Shown piece after piece: positions 37,290 to 44,639 of a DNA stretch of 47,548 nt. Below the pieces are notes generated by a model. It was not told the DNA's origin and did not search any database. It worked only from the letters and a program-made list of their open reading frames with translations. The DNA lies in NCBI GenBank assembly GCA_012719355.1, contig JAAYAM010000161.1, positions 105,048 through 152,595 of the forward strand. The letters run 5' to 3'. Origin of the DNA: Acidobacteriota bacterium (lineage in GTDB: Bacteria > Acidobacteriota > UBA6911). Positions within the stretch are counted from its first letter, which is position 1; each line of letters opens with the position of its first letter. The translations under genes and the position numbers were made by a program.

Positions 37290-38603
37290 TCAGCGTAGTG
37301 ACTTGACGATTGCATTTACAGCCGCATCAATCTCCGAATCCTTCTTTCTGAGCGAGTCTATTTTTCGAATGGAATGCAGAACGGTCGTGTGGTGCTTCCC
37401 TCCGAAATCCTTGCCGATCTGTGGCAGAGAATTGTTTGTTAGTTCCTTGCAGATATACATAGCGATCTGCCTTGGCACGGCAATCGGGCGGGAGTTGTTC
37501 TTTGCTTTGAGCTGCGCCGGTCTGAGCGAAAAGAAAGAGGCGACGGCACGGAGGACTGCCTCAGTGGAGATGACCGGGTTTTCTTCGGTGGTGAATCCCT
37601 TGAGCACTTCTCTGGCGTATGGCAGATCGATATCTGCGACATCCATACCGTCAAGTGAAGCCCTCGCGCTGAGGCGATTGAGCGCGCCTTCGAGTTCGCG
37701 CACATTTGAACGAATGCCGTTGGCAATGAAGATTGCCACTTCATCGCGCAAGGCAAACGACTCCGCATCCGCCTTCTTCCTGAGGATTGCAAGCTTGGTT
37801 TCGAGATCCGGCGGCTGGATGTCCGCAATGAGCCCCCATTCAAACCGGGAATGGAGCCGCTCTTCCAGCGTCGGGATCTGTTTGGGGGCGCAGTCGCTGG
37901 TTATGACAATCTGCTTCTGTGCGTCATAGAGGGCGTTGAAAGTATGGAAGAACTCCTCCTGGGTTCTTTCCTTTCCAGCGATAAACTGTATGTCGTCCAT
38001 CAACAGGACATCGATATTGCGGTACTTCTGGCGGAACTGAATGGTGCGATCGTAGCGTATCGCGTTGACCAGTTCATTCATGAACTTTTCCGACGACATG
38101 TAAGCCAGCCGGATGCTCTTGTTCCGTTTCTGAATCAGGTTCCCGACCGCATGCATCAGGTGTGTCTTTCCAAGACCGACGCCGCCGTACAGGTACAGGG
38201 GATTGTACGCTATCGAAGGACGCTCCCCAACGGCGAGCGCGGCGGCCCGTGCGAGCTGATTGCTGGCCCCGACCACGAACGTGTCGAAGGTGTATTTCGG
38301 GTTAAGCCTCGGTCCCGAATCCGCTGTCGCTGCCGCGAGAGCAGCCTGCGGCTGTTCCTGCGCCTGCTGCGCCTCGACCGAAATCCTGAGCGAAAGCGGC
38401 GACCGGGAGATTTCACCGGCCGTCTTCATCAGCAGATCTGAATAATTCTCGAGCAGGCAGTTCTTGAACATCTCGGACGGTACCGCCAGCCGCAGTGTTC
38501 CATTATCACGTCCTTGATATGCTATGGGCTTGAACCAGGTTTCAAAACTCTGCCGGTTTGTATGTTTCTGGATGACTGAGAGGACGTGTTGCCAGAAATC
38601 CAT
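37290..38603 (-). CDS. dnaA: chromosomal replication initiator DnaA
   Basis: 437 residues. Domain I (MDFWQHVLSVIQKHTNRQSF), short variable domain II, AAA+ domain III with Walker A GGVGLGKTHLMHA and Walker B VLLMDDIQFIAGKE, and domain IV with the box-reading signature IGKDFGGKHHTTVLHSIRKI. It binds the boxes in the two flanking gaps and opens the origin. The start ATG at 38603 has only a weak Shine-Dalgarno. Three DnaA boxes lie 40-75 bp upstream of the ATG, pointing to autoregulation. Confidence 0.98.
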   Translation of the reverse strand: MDFWQHVLSVIQKHTNRQSFETWFKPIAYQGRDNGTLRLAVPSEMFKNCLLENYSDLLMKTAGEISRSPLSLRISVEAQQAQEQPQAALAAATADSGPRLNPKYTFDTFVVGASNQLARAAALAVGERPSIAYNPLYLYGGVGLGKTHLMHAVGNLIQKRNKSIRLAYMSSEKFMNELVNAIRYDRTIQFRQKYRNIDVLLMDDIQFIAGKERTQEEFFHTFNALYDAQKQIVITSDCAPKQIPTLEERLHSRFEWGLIADIQPPDLETKLAILRKKADAESFALRDEVAIFIANGIRSNVRELEGALNRLSARASLDGMDVADIDLPYAREVLKGFTTEENPVISTEAVLRAVASFFSLRPAQLKAKNNSRPIAVPRQIAMYICKELTNNSLPQIGKDFGGKHHTTVLHSIRKIDSLRKKDSEIDAAVNAIVKSLR

Positions 38604-38642
38604 AAGCTCAATACCCTAAAATCCGGTTGCCCTACTCTTGGT

Positions 38643-38675
38643 TTTTCCACAGAGTTTTCCACAACTGTGGAAAAC
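38643..38675. promoter_or_regulatory. DnaA-box group upstream of dnaA
   Basis: TTTTCCACA at 38643-38651 and 38655-38663 on the plus strand and again at 38666-38674 on the minus strand. The last two form a perfect inverted repeat, GTTTTCCACA-AC-TGTGGAAAAC (38654-38675). Placement just ahead of dnaA suggests autoregulation and possibly the second half of a bipartite origin. Confidence 0.85.
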
Positions 38676-38787
38676 ATAGAGGTGCCCATGGCCAGCAAAT
38701 GCTCGATCTGCTTGCTGTTCCCTGAAAATCTGAATGTCAGGATTTCGCGCGACCTCGCGTACTGTTTTTTCTCAACAACGGGCCCGA

Positions 38788-38817
38788 AATCTAACACACG
38801 CACTCCGGCACATTCAA
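38788..38817 (-). promoter_or_regulatory. possible dnaA promoter
   Basis: Minus-strand TTGAAT (38812-38817), 18 bp, TAGATT (38788-38793); each matches 4 of 6 consensus bases. It would place the DnaA boxes at 38643-38675 in the transcript leader. The 537-bp gap 38604-39140 holds no gene; besides the DnaA boxes it contains a very AT-rich run at 38957-38979. Confidence 0.3.
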
Positions 38818-39017
38818 CAAAAAAATAACTCGTTTGGTATTTTGGCCGGTAGTGATTATTGCCCGTAACCATGCGGTTTTCAACGTGTTTCGGTCATCGA
38901 GATGCCCACAAACAAAGGTTGAAAGAACGGTGCTATAAAATGAAAAGTCCTATCAAGATAATAATAGTAAATTATATATCGTCTGACCATGGTGATGGTC
39001 GTCGATTCGGGAAATAC

Positions 39018-39057
39018 CCTGCCCTGTAGCACCTTTGGGACGGAAGGGTCGGGCAGG
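39018..39057 (-). terminator. stem-loop after the HIT gene
   Basis: CCTGCCC (39018-39024) pairs with GGGCAGG (39051-39057) across a 26-nt loop that itself contains near-complementary ACCTTT/AAGGGT. On the minus strand it is followed by GTATTT. It could end the rpsA-sppA-HU-HIT transcript before dnaA. The short T tail keeps this tentative. It was compared with the SRP RNA tip and does not match. Confidence 0.35.
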
Positions 39058-39140
39058 AAATTGCCGGCAAGGATAGCTAAAACAGATTGGAAATAATCTT
39101 CAGTGTGACCAGAATCACAGCAAACTCGCCTGTCCAGGCC

Positions 39141-39626
39141 TTAAAGTTTTTCGAAATAGGGGAGCAATCTCTTGTAAGTGGCGGGCAATTCTTCAGGCAG
39201 GACGCGGGTTTCACCGATTACGGAAACAAAGTTCGAATCGCCCACCCAGCGGGGGAGCACGTGCATGTGCAGGTGGTGTTCAACCCCGGCGCCGGCGGCG
39301 CGGCCGACATTGAAGCCCATGTTGAAACCATCCGGGCGATACTCTTCCCTTAGCGCGTACTCGCAGCTGCGGCTGAGTTCGATGATCTCATGCAATTCTT
39401 CAGCACGTGCGGCAGTCATGGATGAGATATGCCGGCGCGCGACACACATGAGGTGTCCTGAAGTGTAGGGGAAAAGGTTGAGGAGCACGAATGCGTGCGC
39501 GCCCCGGAACAGAACAAGGTTTTCTGCATCGCGTGTATCGTCGATAATCTCGCAGAATACACACGATTGAGCTTTGTCGGCGTTGCGGATATACTCGAAA
39601 CGCCAGGGAGTCCACAAGCGATCCAT
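39141..39626 (-). CDS. HIT-family nucleotide hydrolase/transferase
   Basis: 161 residues. Histidine triad H118-L-H120-M-H122 (EHHLHMHVLPRW), N-terminal zinc-type Cys pair C22/C25 (SCVFCEI), and the FNMGFNVGRAAGAG loop typical of the AP4A phosphorylase-like/HINT branch. Probably acts on dinucleoside polyphosphates or AMP-linked substrates in the cytoplasm. Its ATG overlaps the TGA of the HU/IHF gene by one base (TGATG), so the two are translationally coupled. Confidence 0.9.
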   Translation of the reverse strand: MDRLWTPWRFEYIRNADKAQSCVFCEIIDDTRDAENLVLFRGAHAFVLLNLFPYTSGHLMCVARRHISSMTAARAEELHEIIELSRSCEYALREEYRPDGFNMGFNVGRAAGAGVEHHLHMHVLPRWVGDSNFVSVIGETRVLPEELPATYKRLLPYFEKL

Positions 39627-39901
39627 CAGAGATTGACCAGATCCTTGATTTCTTTCCCGGGCTTGAAATAGGGCACTTTCTTTGCAGGCACGCTTACGCC
39701 CGTGCCGGTCTTGGGATTTCGGCCCTGGCGTGATGAACGGTTGCGGATCCGGAACGAGCCGAAACCGCGCAACTCGATCTTTTCACCACGCTGAAGCGAC
39801 TCGGTGATGCTGTCCAGTACAGTCTGAACGATCACCTCGGCGTCCTTCTTGGTAAGTTCCGACTGGGCTGCCACTTCCTCTACCAACTCTGCTTTTGTCA
39901 T
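39626..39901 (-). CDS. HU/IHF-family nucleoid protein
   Basis: 91 residues from the ATG at 39901 (MTKAELVEEVAAQSELTKKD), preceded by GGAGAT with 7-nt spacing. The DNA-bending signature is present (GRNPKTGTGVSVPAKKVPYF), along with GEKIELRGFGSFRIRNR. IHF-like more than HU-like (RNRSSRQGRNPKTG), but the two are hard to separate by eye. It follows sppA closely, in the S1-sppA-IHF arrangement that recalls rpsA-ihfB of other bacteria. Confidence 0.94.
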   Translation of the reverse strand: MTKAELVEEVAAQSELTKKDAEVIVQTVLDSITESLQRGEKIELRGFGSFRIRNRSSRQGRNPKTGTGVSVPAKKVPYFKPGKEIKDLVNL

Positions 39902-39905
39902 GAGT

Positions 39906-40811
39906 CTATCTCCAAAGATATTCAAACCGGATGTGAGACCCTGAACGGTCGCGGTTCAGCGAGAGAGCGGAACTTGAATCCCCGAACAGTAGATCCAGAA
40001 TCGAAAAAGATTTCTTCACAGGCTCCACGATGCCGGGTTTTCCCGAAACTCCGCCCATTTCGGCAGCCGCTGCGATTGCATCTTCCAGACCGCCTAGCTC
40101 GTCCACCAGACCGTCCTCCTTAGCTTGCTCACCTGCATACACTCTGCCGTCGGCAAGCTTGCGTACATCTTCTTCCTTCATGCCGCGGCCGCTCGCCACG
40201 GCCGATACGAACTGGCCGTACATCGTGTCAATCAGAGCCTGAAAATAGGCTCTCTCTTCTTCCGTGAGCGGACGCGTAGGGGAACCGGCGTCCTTGAAGG
40301 CACCGGTCTTGATCACTACATCCTGCATCTTCGCCCACCTGAGCAGGTCACCGTAATTGTACCACTCAGCGATCACTCCGATGCTTCCAGTGATGGATCC
40401 AGGGTTAGCATAGATTCTGTCGGCGGCGCAAGCAATATAGTATCCGCCCGATGCAGCCACAGATGCCATGCTTACCACCACCTTCTTTCCGGATTCGGAG
40501 CGGAATCTCTTGATGCCGTCATAAATCTCCTGCGACGCAGCAACACCGCCGCCGGGGCTGTCGACACGAATAACAACCGCCCGAACGCCCGACCGGTTGC
40601 CGTAATCCTTGAGGTCGTCCAGAAACTCTCTGGAATCTGAGATTACCCCTTCCAGTTTCAGCAGGGCGACCTTGCCGTCGGATAAGGAAAGGCTGCGGGA
40701 GCCTCCATCCGCAAAGTACACCACCAGTCCAAGCAGGACTAGTATGAAAAAGAGGAAGGCTCCCCCACCGACGACGATCCAGAGCAACAGATTGGTGCGC
40801 TTCTGAGTCAT
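39906..40811 (-). CDS. sppA: signal peptide peptidase SppA (short form)
   Basis: Membrane-anchored serine-lysine protease that clears cleaved signal peptides. 301 residues: one N-terminal membrane helix (about 8-33), catalytic Ser121 (SVAASGGYYIACA) and Lys173 (TGAFKDAGSP), plus VIRVDSPGGGVAAS. Only one S49 domain, so it is the 36K-type that works as an octamer. AAGGAA abuts the ATG. It lies 18 bp after the rpsA stop. Confidence 0.95.
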   Translation of the reverse strand: MTQKRTNLLLWIVVGGGAFLFFILVLLGLVVYFADGGSRSLSLSDGKVALLKLEGVISDSREFLDDLKDYGNRSGVRAVVIRVDSPGGGVAASQEIYDGIKRFRSESGKKVVVSMASVAASGGYYIACAADRIYANPGSITGSIGVIAEWYNYGDLLRWAKMQDVVIKTGAFKDAGSPTRPLTEEERAYFQALIDTMYGQFVSAVASGRGMKEEDVRKLADGRVYAGEQAKEDGLVDELGGLEDAIAAAAEMGGVSGKPGIVEPVKKSFSILDLLFGDSSSALSLNRDRSGSHIRFEYLWR

Positions 40812-40829
40812 TTCCTTATAGGAAAACAG

Positions 40830-42614
40830 TTATTCGGTTTCGGGCTTCTTGAAGCGTGAAAGCTGCTCGCCAAGCCTTTCGCCCATGGAAGTTCCACCCG
40901 AATCGGCCGTGGCCAGGTACGATGTGAATTCAAGACGGGGCTCGTCTTCTTTCATGGCCTTCAGACTCAACCCGATCTTCTTTTCCTGCAGGCTGAGCTT
41001 AATTACCTTCATCTCCACTTCCTGGCCGATGTTAAGAAACTCGGTCGGCTTCTCAACATGCTTCTCGTCAAGCTCGGAAACATGGCACAAGCCCTCGATT
41101 CCCTCTTCGAGTTCGACAAAGGCTCCGAAATTCGTCATTCGAACCACTTTGCCTTTCACCGTGTCTCCAAGATTGTGGCGGCTGAACCATTCCTCCCACC
41201 GGTCGGGTTCGAGCTGCTTGATTCCGAGCGAGAGCTTCTGGTTGGCGGCATCTATGCTGAGAATAACCGCCTGCACCTCGTCGCCCTTCTTCAGAACCTC
41301 AGACGGATGCTTCATTCGTTTGGTCCATGAGATGTCCGAAACATGAACGAGCCCGTCGATGCCGTCCTCCACCTCTATGAAGGCGCCGAAATCAGTAACA
41401 TTGCGCACCTTGCCGGAGATTACCATCCCGGGGGCGTACCGGGTCTCAATCACATCCCATGGATTCGGTTCAGTCTGCTTCAGCCCGAGCGATATGCGCC
41501 TGGATTCGACGTCGATGTCGAGCACCACGGATTCGACCGTATCGCCGACGGCCAGGATTTTCGACGGGTGTTTAACCCTCTTGTTCCACGTCATCTCGGA
41601 GATGTGTATCAACCCTTCGACGCCCGGCTCCAGTTCGATGAATGCTCCATAGTCGGTGAGGCTTACTACCTTCCCCTGAACACGCATGTTTTTCGGATAC
41701 CGCTCATCGGCATGAAGCCATGGATCTTCAGTAAGCTGCTTGTATCCCAGCGATACCCTGCCGTCTTCTCTGGTGAACTTGATGACCTTCACCGTGATCT
41801 TGTCGCCTACCGAAAACAGTTCTGAAGGATGATTGACGCGGCCCCACGACATGTCCGTGATGTGGAGAAGCCCGTCGACCCCGCCGAGATCAATGAAGGC
41901 GCCATAGTCGGTGATGTTCTTCACAATGCCTTCCATGACCTTGCCGCTTTCGAGCACCTCCATCGTTTTGGCTTTCTCTTCCTTCATCGATTCTTCAAGA
42001 ACCGCCTTGCGGGAGAGCACGATGTTGCCGCGCTTTTTGTTCACCTTGATGACGCGCATCTCGAACTCTTCGCCGCGCAGGCTGTCGAGATTGCGCACGG
42101 GCCTCACATCTATCTGGGATCCGGGGAGAAAAGCGCGGACCCCGATATCGACGGCCAGGCCGCCTTTGATCCGCTCAATAACACGGCCCTTCACCACAGT
42201 CCCTTCGCGATAAGCGCGCTCGATCTCGTCCCAGATCTTCATGCGCTCGGCTTTCTCTCGGGAAAGCACCACATATCCATTCGCATCCTCGGTTTGCTCG
42301 AGGAAGACATCTACGGAGTCCCCCGTCTGAACTGTGACCTGTCCCCGGTCATTCATGAACTGCTCAATGGGGATAATACCCTCGGACTTGAATCCGACAT
42401 CGACAATAACACCACCGCCTGAGATGGCGATGACCTTGCCTCTGATTACCTCCCCTTCGGAAAAACTCTGGGTTCTTCCTTCATAAGCTGCCAGGAGATT
42501 CTCGAAGGATTCATCCTCCTTGGCTCCGGCTCCAGCAGCCGCTTCATTCTGCCCGGCGTTGTCCGGACGAGGCTCCTCAGCTGCAGGGTGCGTTTCGTTG
42601 ACGTCAAATGACAT
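40830..42614 (-). CDS. rpsA: 30S ribosomal protein S1
   Basis: 594 residues with an acidic, low-complexity N-terminal extension (about 1-45) followed by six S1 RNA-binding repeats (starting near FSEGEVIRGKVIAI, EGTVVKGRVIERIKGGLAVD, SGKVMEGIVKNITDYGAFID, KNMRVQGKVVSLTDYGAFIE, PGMVISGKVRNVTDFGAFIE, LGDTVKGKVVRMTNFGAFVE). Binds mRNA leaders and brings them to the 30S subunit. AGGAGG with 5-nt spacing precedes the ATG. A strong promoter 180-208 bp upstream gives a roughly 170-nt leader with a small CCCGC-TCT-GCGGG hairpin near the Shine-Dalgarno, a plausible autoregulation site. Heads rpsA-sppA-HU-HIT. Confidence 0.97.
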   Translation of the reverse strand: MSFDVNETHPAAEEPRPDNAGQNEAAAGAGAKEDESFENLLAAYEGRTQSFSEGEVIRGKVIAISGGGVIVDVGFKSEGIIPIEQFMNDRGQVTVQTGDSVDVFLEQTEDANGYVVLSREKAERMKIWDEIERAYREGTVVKGRVIERIKGGLAVDIGVRAFLPGSQIDVRPVRNLDSLRGEEFEMRVIKVNKKRGNIVLSRKAVLEESMKEEKAKTMEVLESGKVMEGIVKNITDYGAFIDLGGVDGLLHITDMSWGRVNHPSELFSVGDKITVKVIKFTREDGRVSLGYKQLTEDPWLHADERYPKNMRVQGKVVSLTDYGAFIELEPGVEGLIHISEMTWNKRVKHPSKILAVGDTVESVVLDIDVESRRISLGLKQTEPNPWDVIETRYAPGMVISGKVRNVTDFGAFIEVEDGIDGLVHVSDISWTKRMKHPSEVLKKGDEVQAVILSIDAANQKLSLGIKQLEPDRWEEWFSRHNLGDTVKGKVVRMTNFGAFVELEEGIEGLCHVSELDEKHVEKPTEFLNIGQEVEMKVIKLSLQEKKIGLSLKAMKEDEPRLEFTSYLATADSGGTSMGERLGEQLSRFKKPETE

Positions 42615-42793
42615 TCATTCCTCCTGAAATAGATCCAGCCCGCAGAGCGGGATAGGGACCCGTATTTTTTGAACTCTTATAAGTGCGTTGTGGTATGGAA
42701 CAGGAAGTGGCTTAGCCGTGTTCTTCTTCGTTTATTCTGGCGAGGCAAATCCAAATGTCCACATCCCTTTATCACGAGAGATATAAGCAGTGA

Positions 42794-42822
42794 TTTATAA
42801 CTCTTTTGCGGACTTCTGTCAA
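42794..42822 (-). promoter_or_regulatory. rpsA promoter
   Basis: Minus-strand TTGACA (42817-42822), exactly 17 bp, TATAAA (42794-42799): 11 of 12 consensus bases. The best sigma-70-type promoter in the window. Confidence 0.75.
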
Positions 42823-42838
42823 GGGGGTGGCGGTTCGA

Positions 42839-42894
42839 CCGGTTCCCGCTTTCAGGTTCACTCTTCAGGAGTTAACGTTCACAACGGGAACCGG
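42839..42894 (-). terminator. stem-loop between metK and rpsA
   Basis: CCGGTTCCCG (42839-42848) and CGGGAACCGG (42885-42894) are perfect 10-bp inverted repeats with a 36-bp loop, starting 21 bp after the metK stop and ending 16 bp before the rpsA -35. No T-run follows in the metK direction, so it is either a factor-dependent 3' end or a processing/stability stem. The rest of the 301-bp gap carries the rpsA promoter and leader. Confidence 0.4.
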
Positions 42895-42915
42895 ATTTTC
42901 TTCATCATTTAGTCA

Positions 42916-44049
42916 TTACTCTTCCCACGGCAGCCCGGGTTTCCCAAAATGCCCGTAGTTGGTCGTCTGCCGGTAAATGGGCCTGAGGAGCTTGAAGCGC
43001 TCGATGATCGCCGCCGGCCGGAAGTCAAGATTCCTGACAAACTCGGCAGCTTCCGCCGCATCGCCGGTCCCGAATGTGTCCACTTTGACCGAAAGCGGGT
43101 GAGCTTCACCAATAGCGTAAGAGATCTGTATCTCCGCCCGGTGAGCGAGCCTCCGCTTGACCAGTTCGCGGGCGATGTAACGGCAGAAATAGGCGCCGCT
43201 GCGGTCTACCTTTGAGGGATCCTTTCCGCTGAAGGCGCCGCCGCCATGCCTGCCTGCGCCGCCGTAGGTATCCACGATGATCTTTCTGCCGGTCACGCCT
43301 GCATCCGCCGAAGGGCCCCCAAGAACGAAGCTTCCCGTAGGGTTGACGTGGAACCGGATCTTGCTCGTAAACCAGTTCCCGAGGATGCGCGGAGCGAGCG
43401 ACTCCACGACATACGAGACGATCGATTCACGGGACACCACCTCCGAATGCTGCGGAGAGACGATTACATCGGTAACGGCAACCGGCTTGTTGTCCTCATA
43501 CAGGACAGAAACCTGCGTCTTTCCGTCCGGACGGAGCCAGGCATGGCTTCCGTTGCGACGGTCTTCAGCCAACCCGCTGGCCAGGCGGTGCGCAAGAAGA
43601 ATCGGCAGCGGCATCAGTTCAGGAGTCTCGTCAGTGGCATATCCGAACATGATCCCCTGATCCCCCGCACCCTGCTCGTGTTCCATGTTGCGGTCGAAGT
43701 CGACTCCCTGCGCGATCTCCTGAGATTGTCTCGATATGAACTGGCTTATCCGCACCCCCTCAGCATTGAAGGACATGGAGGGGTCAGTGTACCCGATCTC
43801 CCGGATAGCCTGTCTTGCCACGGCCTCGTGATCCACTTCGGCGCTCGAAGTGATTTCGCCTGCTATGACGACGTTCTCTTCCTTGCACAGCACTTCACAT
43901 GCTACCCGGCTATTGGGATCCCGTTGCAGATACGCATCGAGGATCGAATCGGCGATATAATCGCAAACTTTGTCGGGATGTCCTTCAGTAACTGATTCGG
44001 AGGTGAATGCATATGGGGCAGAACGGTCTACAGTGCGGGTCGTGGTCAT
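42916..44049 (-). CDS. metK: S-adenosylmethionine synthetase
   Basis: Makes SAM from methionine and ATP. 377 residues. Signatures: SESVTEGHPDKVCDYIADS, the catalytic-loop hexapeptide GAGDQG, FVLGGPSADAGVTGRKIIVD and GGGAFSGKDPSKVDRSGAY. AAAAGGAG lies upstream of the ATG at 44049. A TTGACA promoter sits 31-58 bp upstream. The leader is too short and shows no SAM riboswitch. It lies downstream of the DksA/TraR-like gene (91-bp gap). Confidence 0.98.
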   Translation of the reverse strand: MTTTRTVDRSAPYAFTSESVTEGHPDKVCDYIADSILDAYLQRDPNSRVACEVLCKEENVVIAGEITSSAEVDHEAVARQAIREIGYTDPSMSFNAEGVRISQFISRQSQEIAQGVDFDRNMEHEQGAGDQGIMFGYATDETPELMPLPILLAHRLASGLAEDRRNGSHAWLRPDGKTQVSVLYEDNKPVAVTDVIVSPQHSEVVSRESIVSYVVESLAPRILGNWFTSKIRFHVNPTGSFVLGGPSADAGVTGRKIIVDTYGGAGRHGGGAFSGKDPSKVDRSGAYFCRYIARELVKRRLAHRAEIQISYAIGEAHPLSVKVDTFGTGDAAEAAEFVRNLDFRPAAIIERFKLLRPIYRQTTNYGHFGKPGLPWEE

Positions 44050-44079
44050 CTATAGGCTCCTTTTCATAAACGTCACCCT

Positions 44080-44107
44080 ATTCTCTATACTTCAGTGTGC
44101 ATGTCAA
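44080..44107 (-). promoter_or_regulatory. metK promoter
   Basis: Minus-strand TTGACA (44102-44107), 16 bp, GAGAAT (44080-44085, 4 of 6). Confidence 0.45.
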
Positions 44108-44140
44108 GGAAAGTGCGCCCTCGGGAGAGTAAAAACAAGT

Positions 44141-44530
44141 CTACATCGTTGGTCCCCGTCCGCGGATTTTCGTCTGTTCGTAGCGCTCCTCATCCTCAAC
44201 GCATCGCACCGCATAAGGGAGCGCAGCCAGTCGTTCTTCGCTGATTTCCCTGCCGCACTCTTCGCAGATTCCGTACGTACCCTGGCGGAGCTTGCGTTCC
44301 GCCTCGTCCATCTTGATGAGCTCTTCCTGCCGTATATCGACCAGCTTTATTCCGACCGACTGCATCAGGTCGACAAAAGAGATGTCGCCTGAATCCATGC
44401 CCCTCTCAAATTCTTTCCCGTATTCACTTCCAAGCTTTTCAAACAGCTCGTCGTGAAGACCCTTGAGCAGCTTCTGTTTTCTCTCCCTAAGGAGTTTTTC
44501 CAGTCTGGCCTGTCTGATCCTTTTCGGCAT
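44141..44530 (-). CDS. DksA/TraR-family protein with incomplete zinc finger
   Basis: 129 residues: a long charged helical N-terminal region (coiled coil, about 5-85, which in DksA reaches into the RNA polymerase secondary channel), then the TraR/DksA finger C89-x2-C92-x17-C110. The fourth position is Asp113 (CVED) rather than Cys, so zinc binding would need a C3 or C3D site or be lost. DksA-type proteins work with ppGpp on rRNA and amino-acid promoters. Acidic tip residues (SGDISFVD) are present. No clear promoter was identified. Confidence 0.85.
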   Translation of the reverse strand: MPKRIRQARLEKLLRERKQKLLKGLHDELFEKLGSEYGKEFERGMDSGDISFVDLMQSVGIKLVDIRQEELIKMDEAERKLRQGTYGICEECGREISEERLAALPYAVRCVEDEERYEQTKIRGRGPTM

Positions 44531-44639
44531 CTCTGCACTCCTCTCTCTAGTTTATCGGAGTCCTAACTGAATGCAATCTCGGCGCCTGTCACCACAATTG
44601 TGTGTGAAACTTCGCATGATTGGGGTTATTGTTCCCCCC

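Noticed and set aside
38957-38979. TAATAATAGTAA stretch as a second DnaA-trio element
   Set aside because: It resembles trios but has no adjacent DnaA box in the required orientation, so it is treated only as AT-rich DNA.
38935-39080. Possible structured RNA (SRP RNA or riboswitch) between the HIT gene and dnaA
   Set aside because: The GACGGAAGG-like stretch does not match the conserved SRP tip, and no known riboswitch core was recognised; kept only as a stem-loop/terminator candidate.
44050-44140. SAM riboswitch upstream of metK
   Set aside because: The 91-bp gap is mostly promoter and ribosome binding site, with no multi-helix leader or SAM aptamer core.
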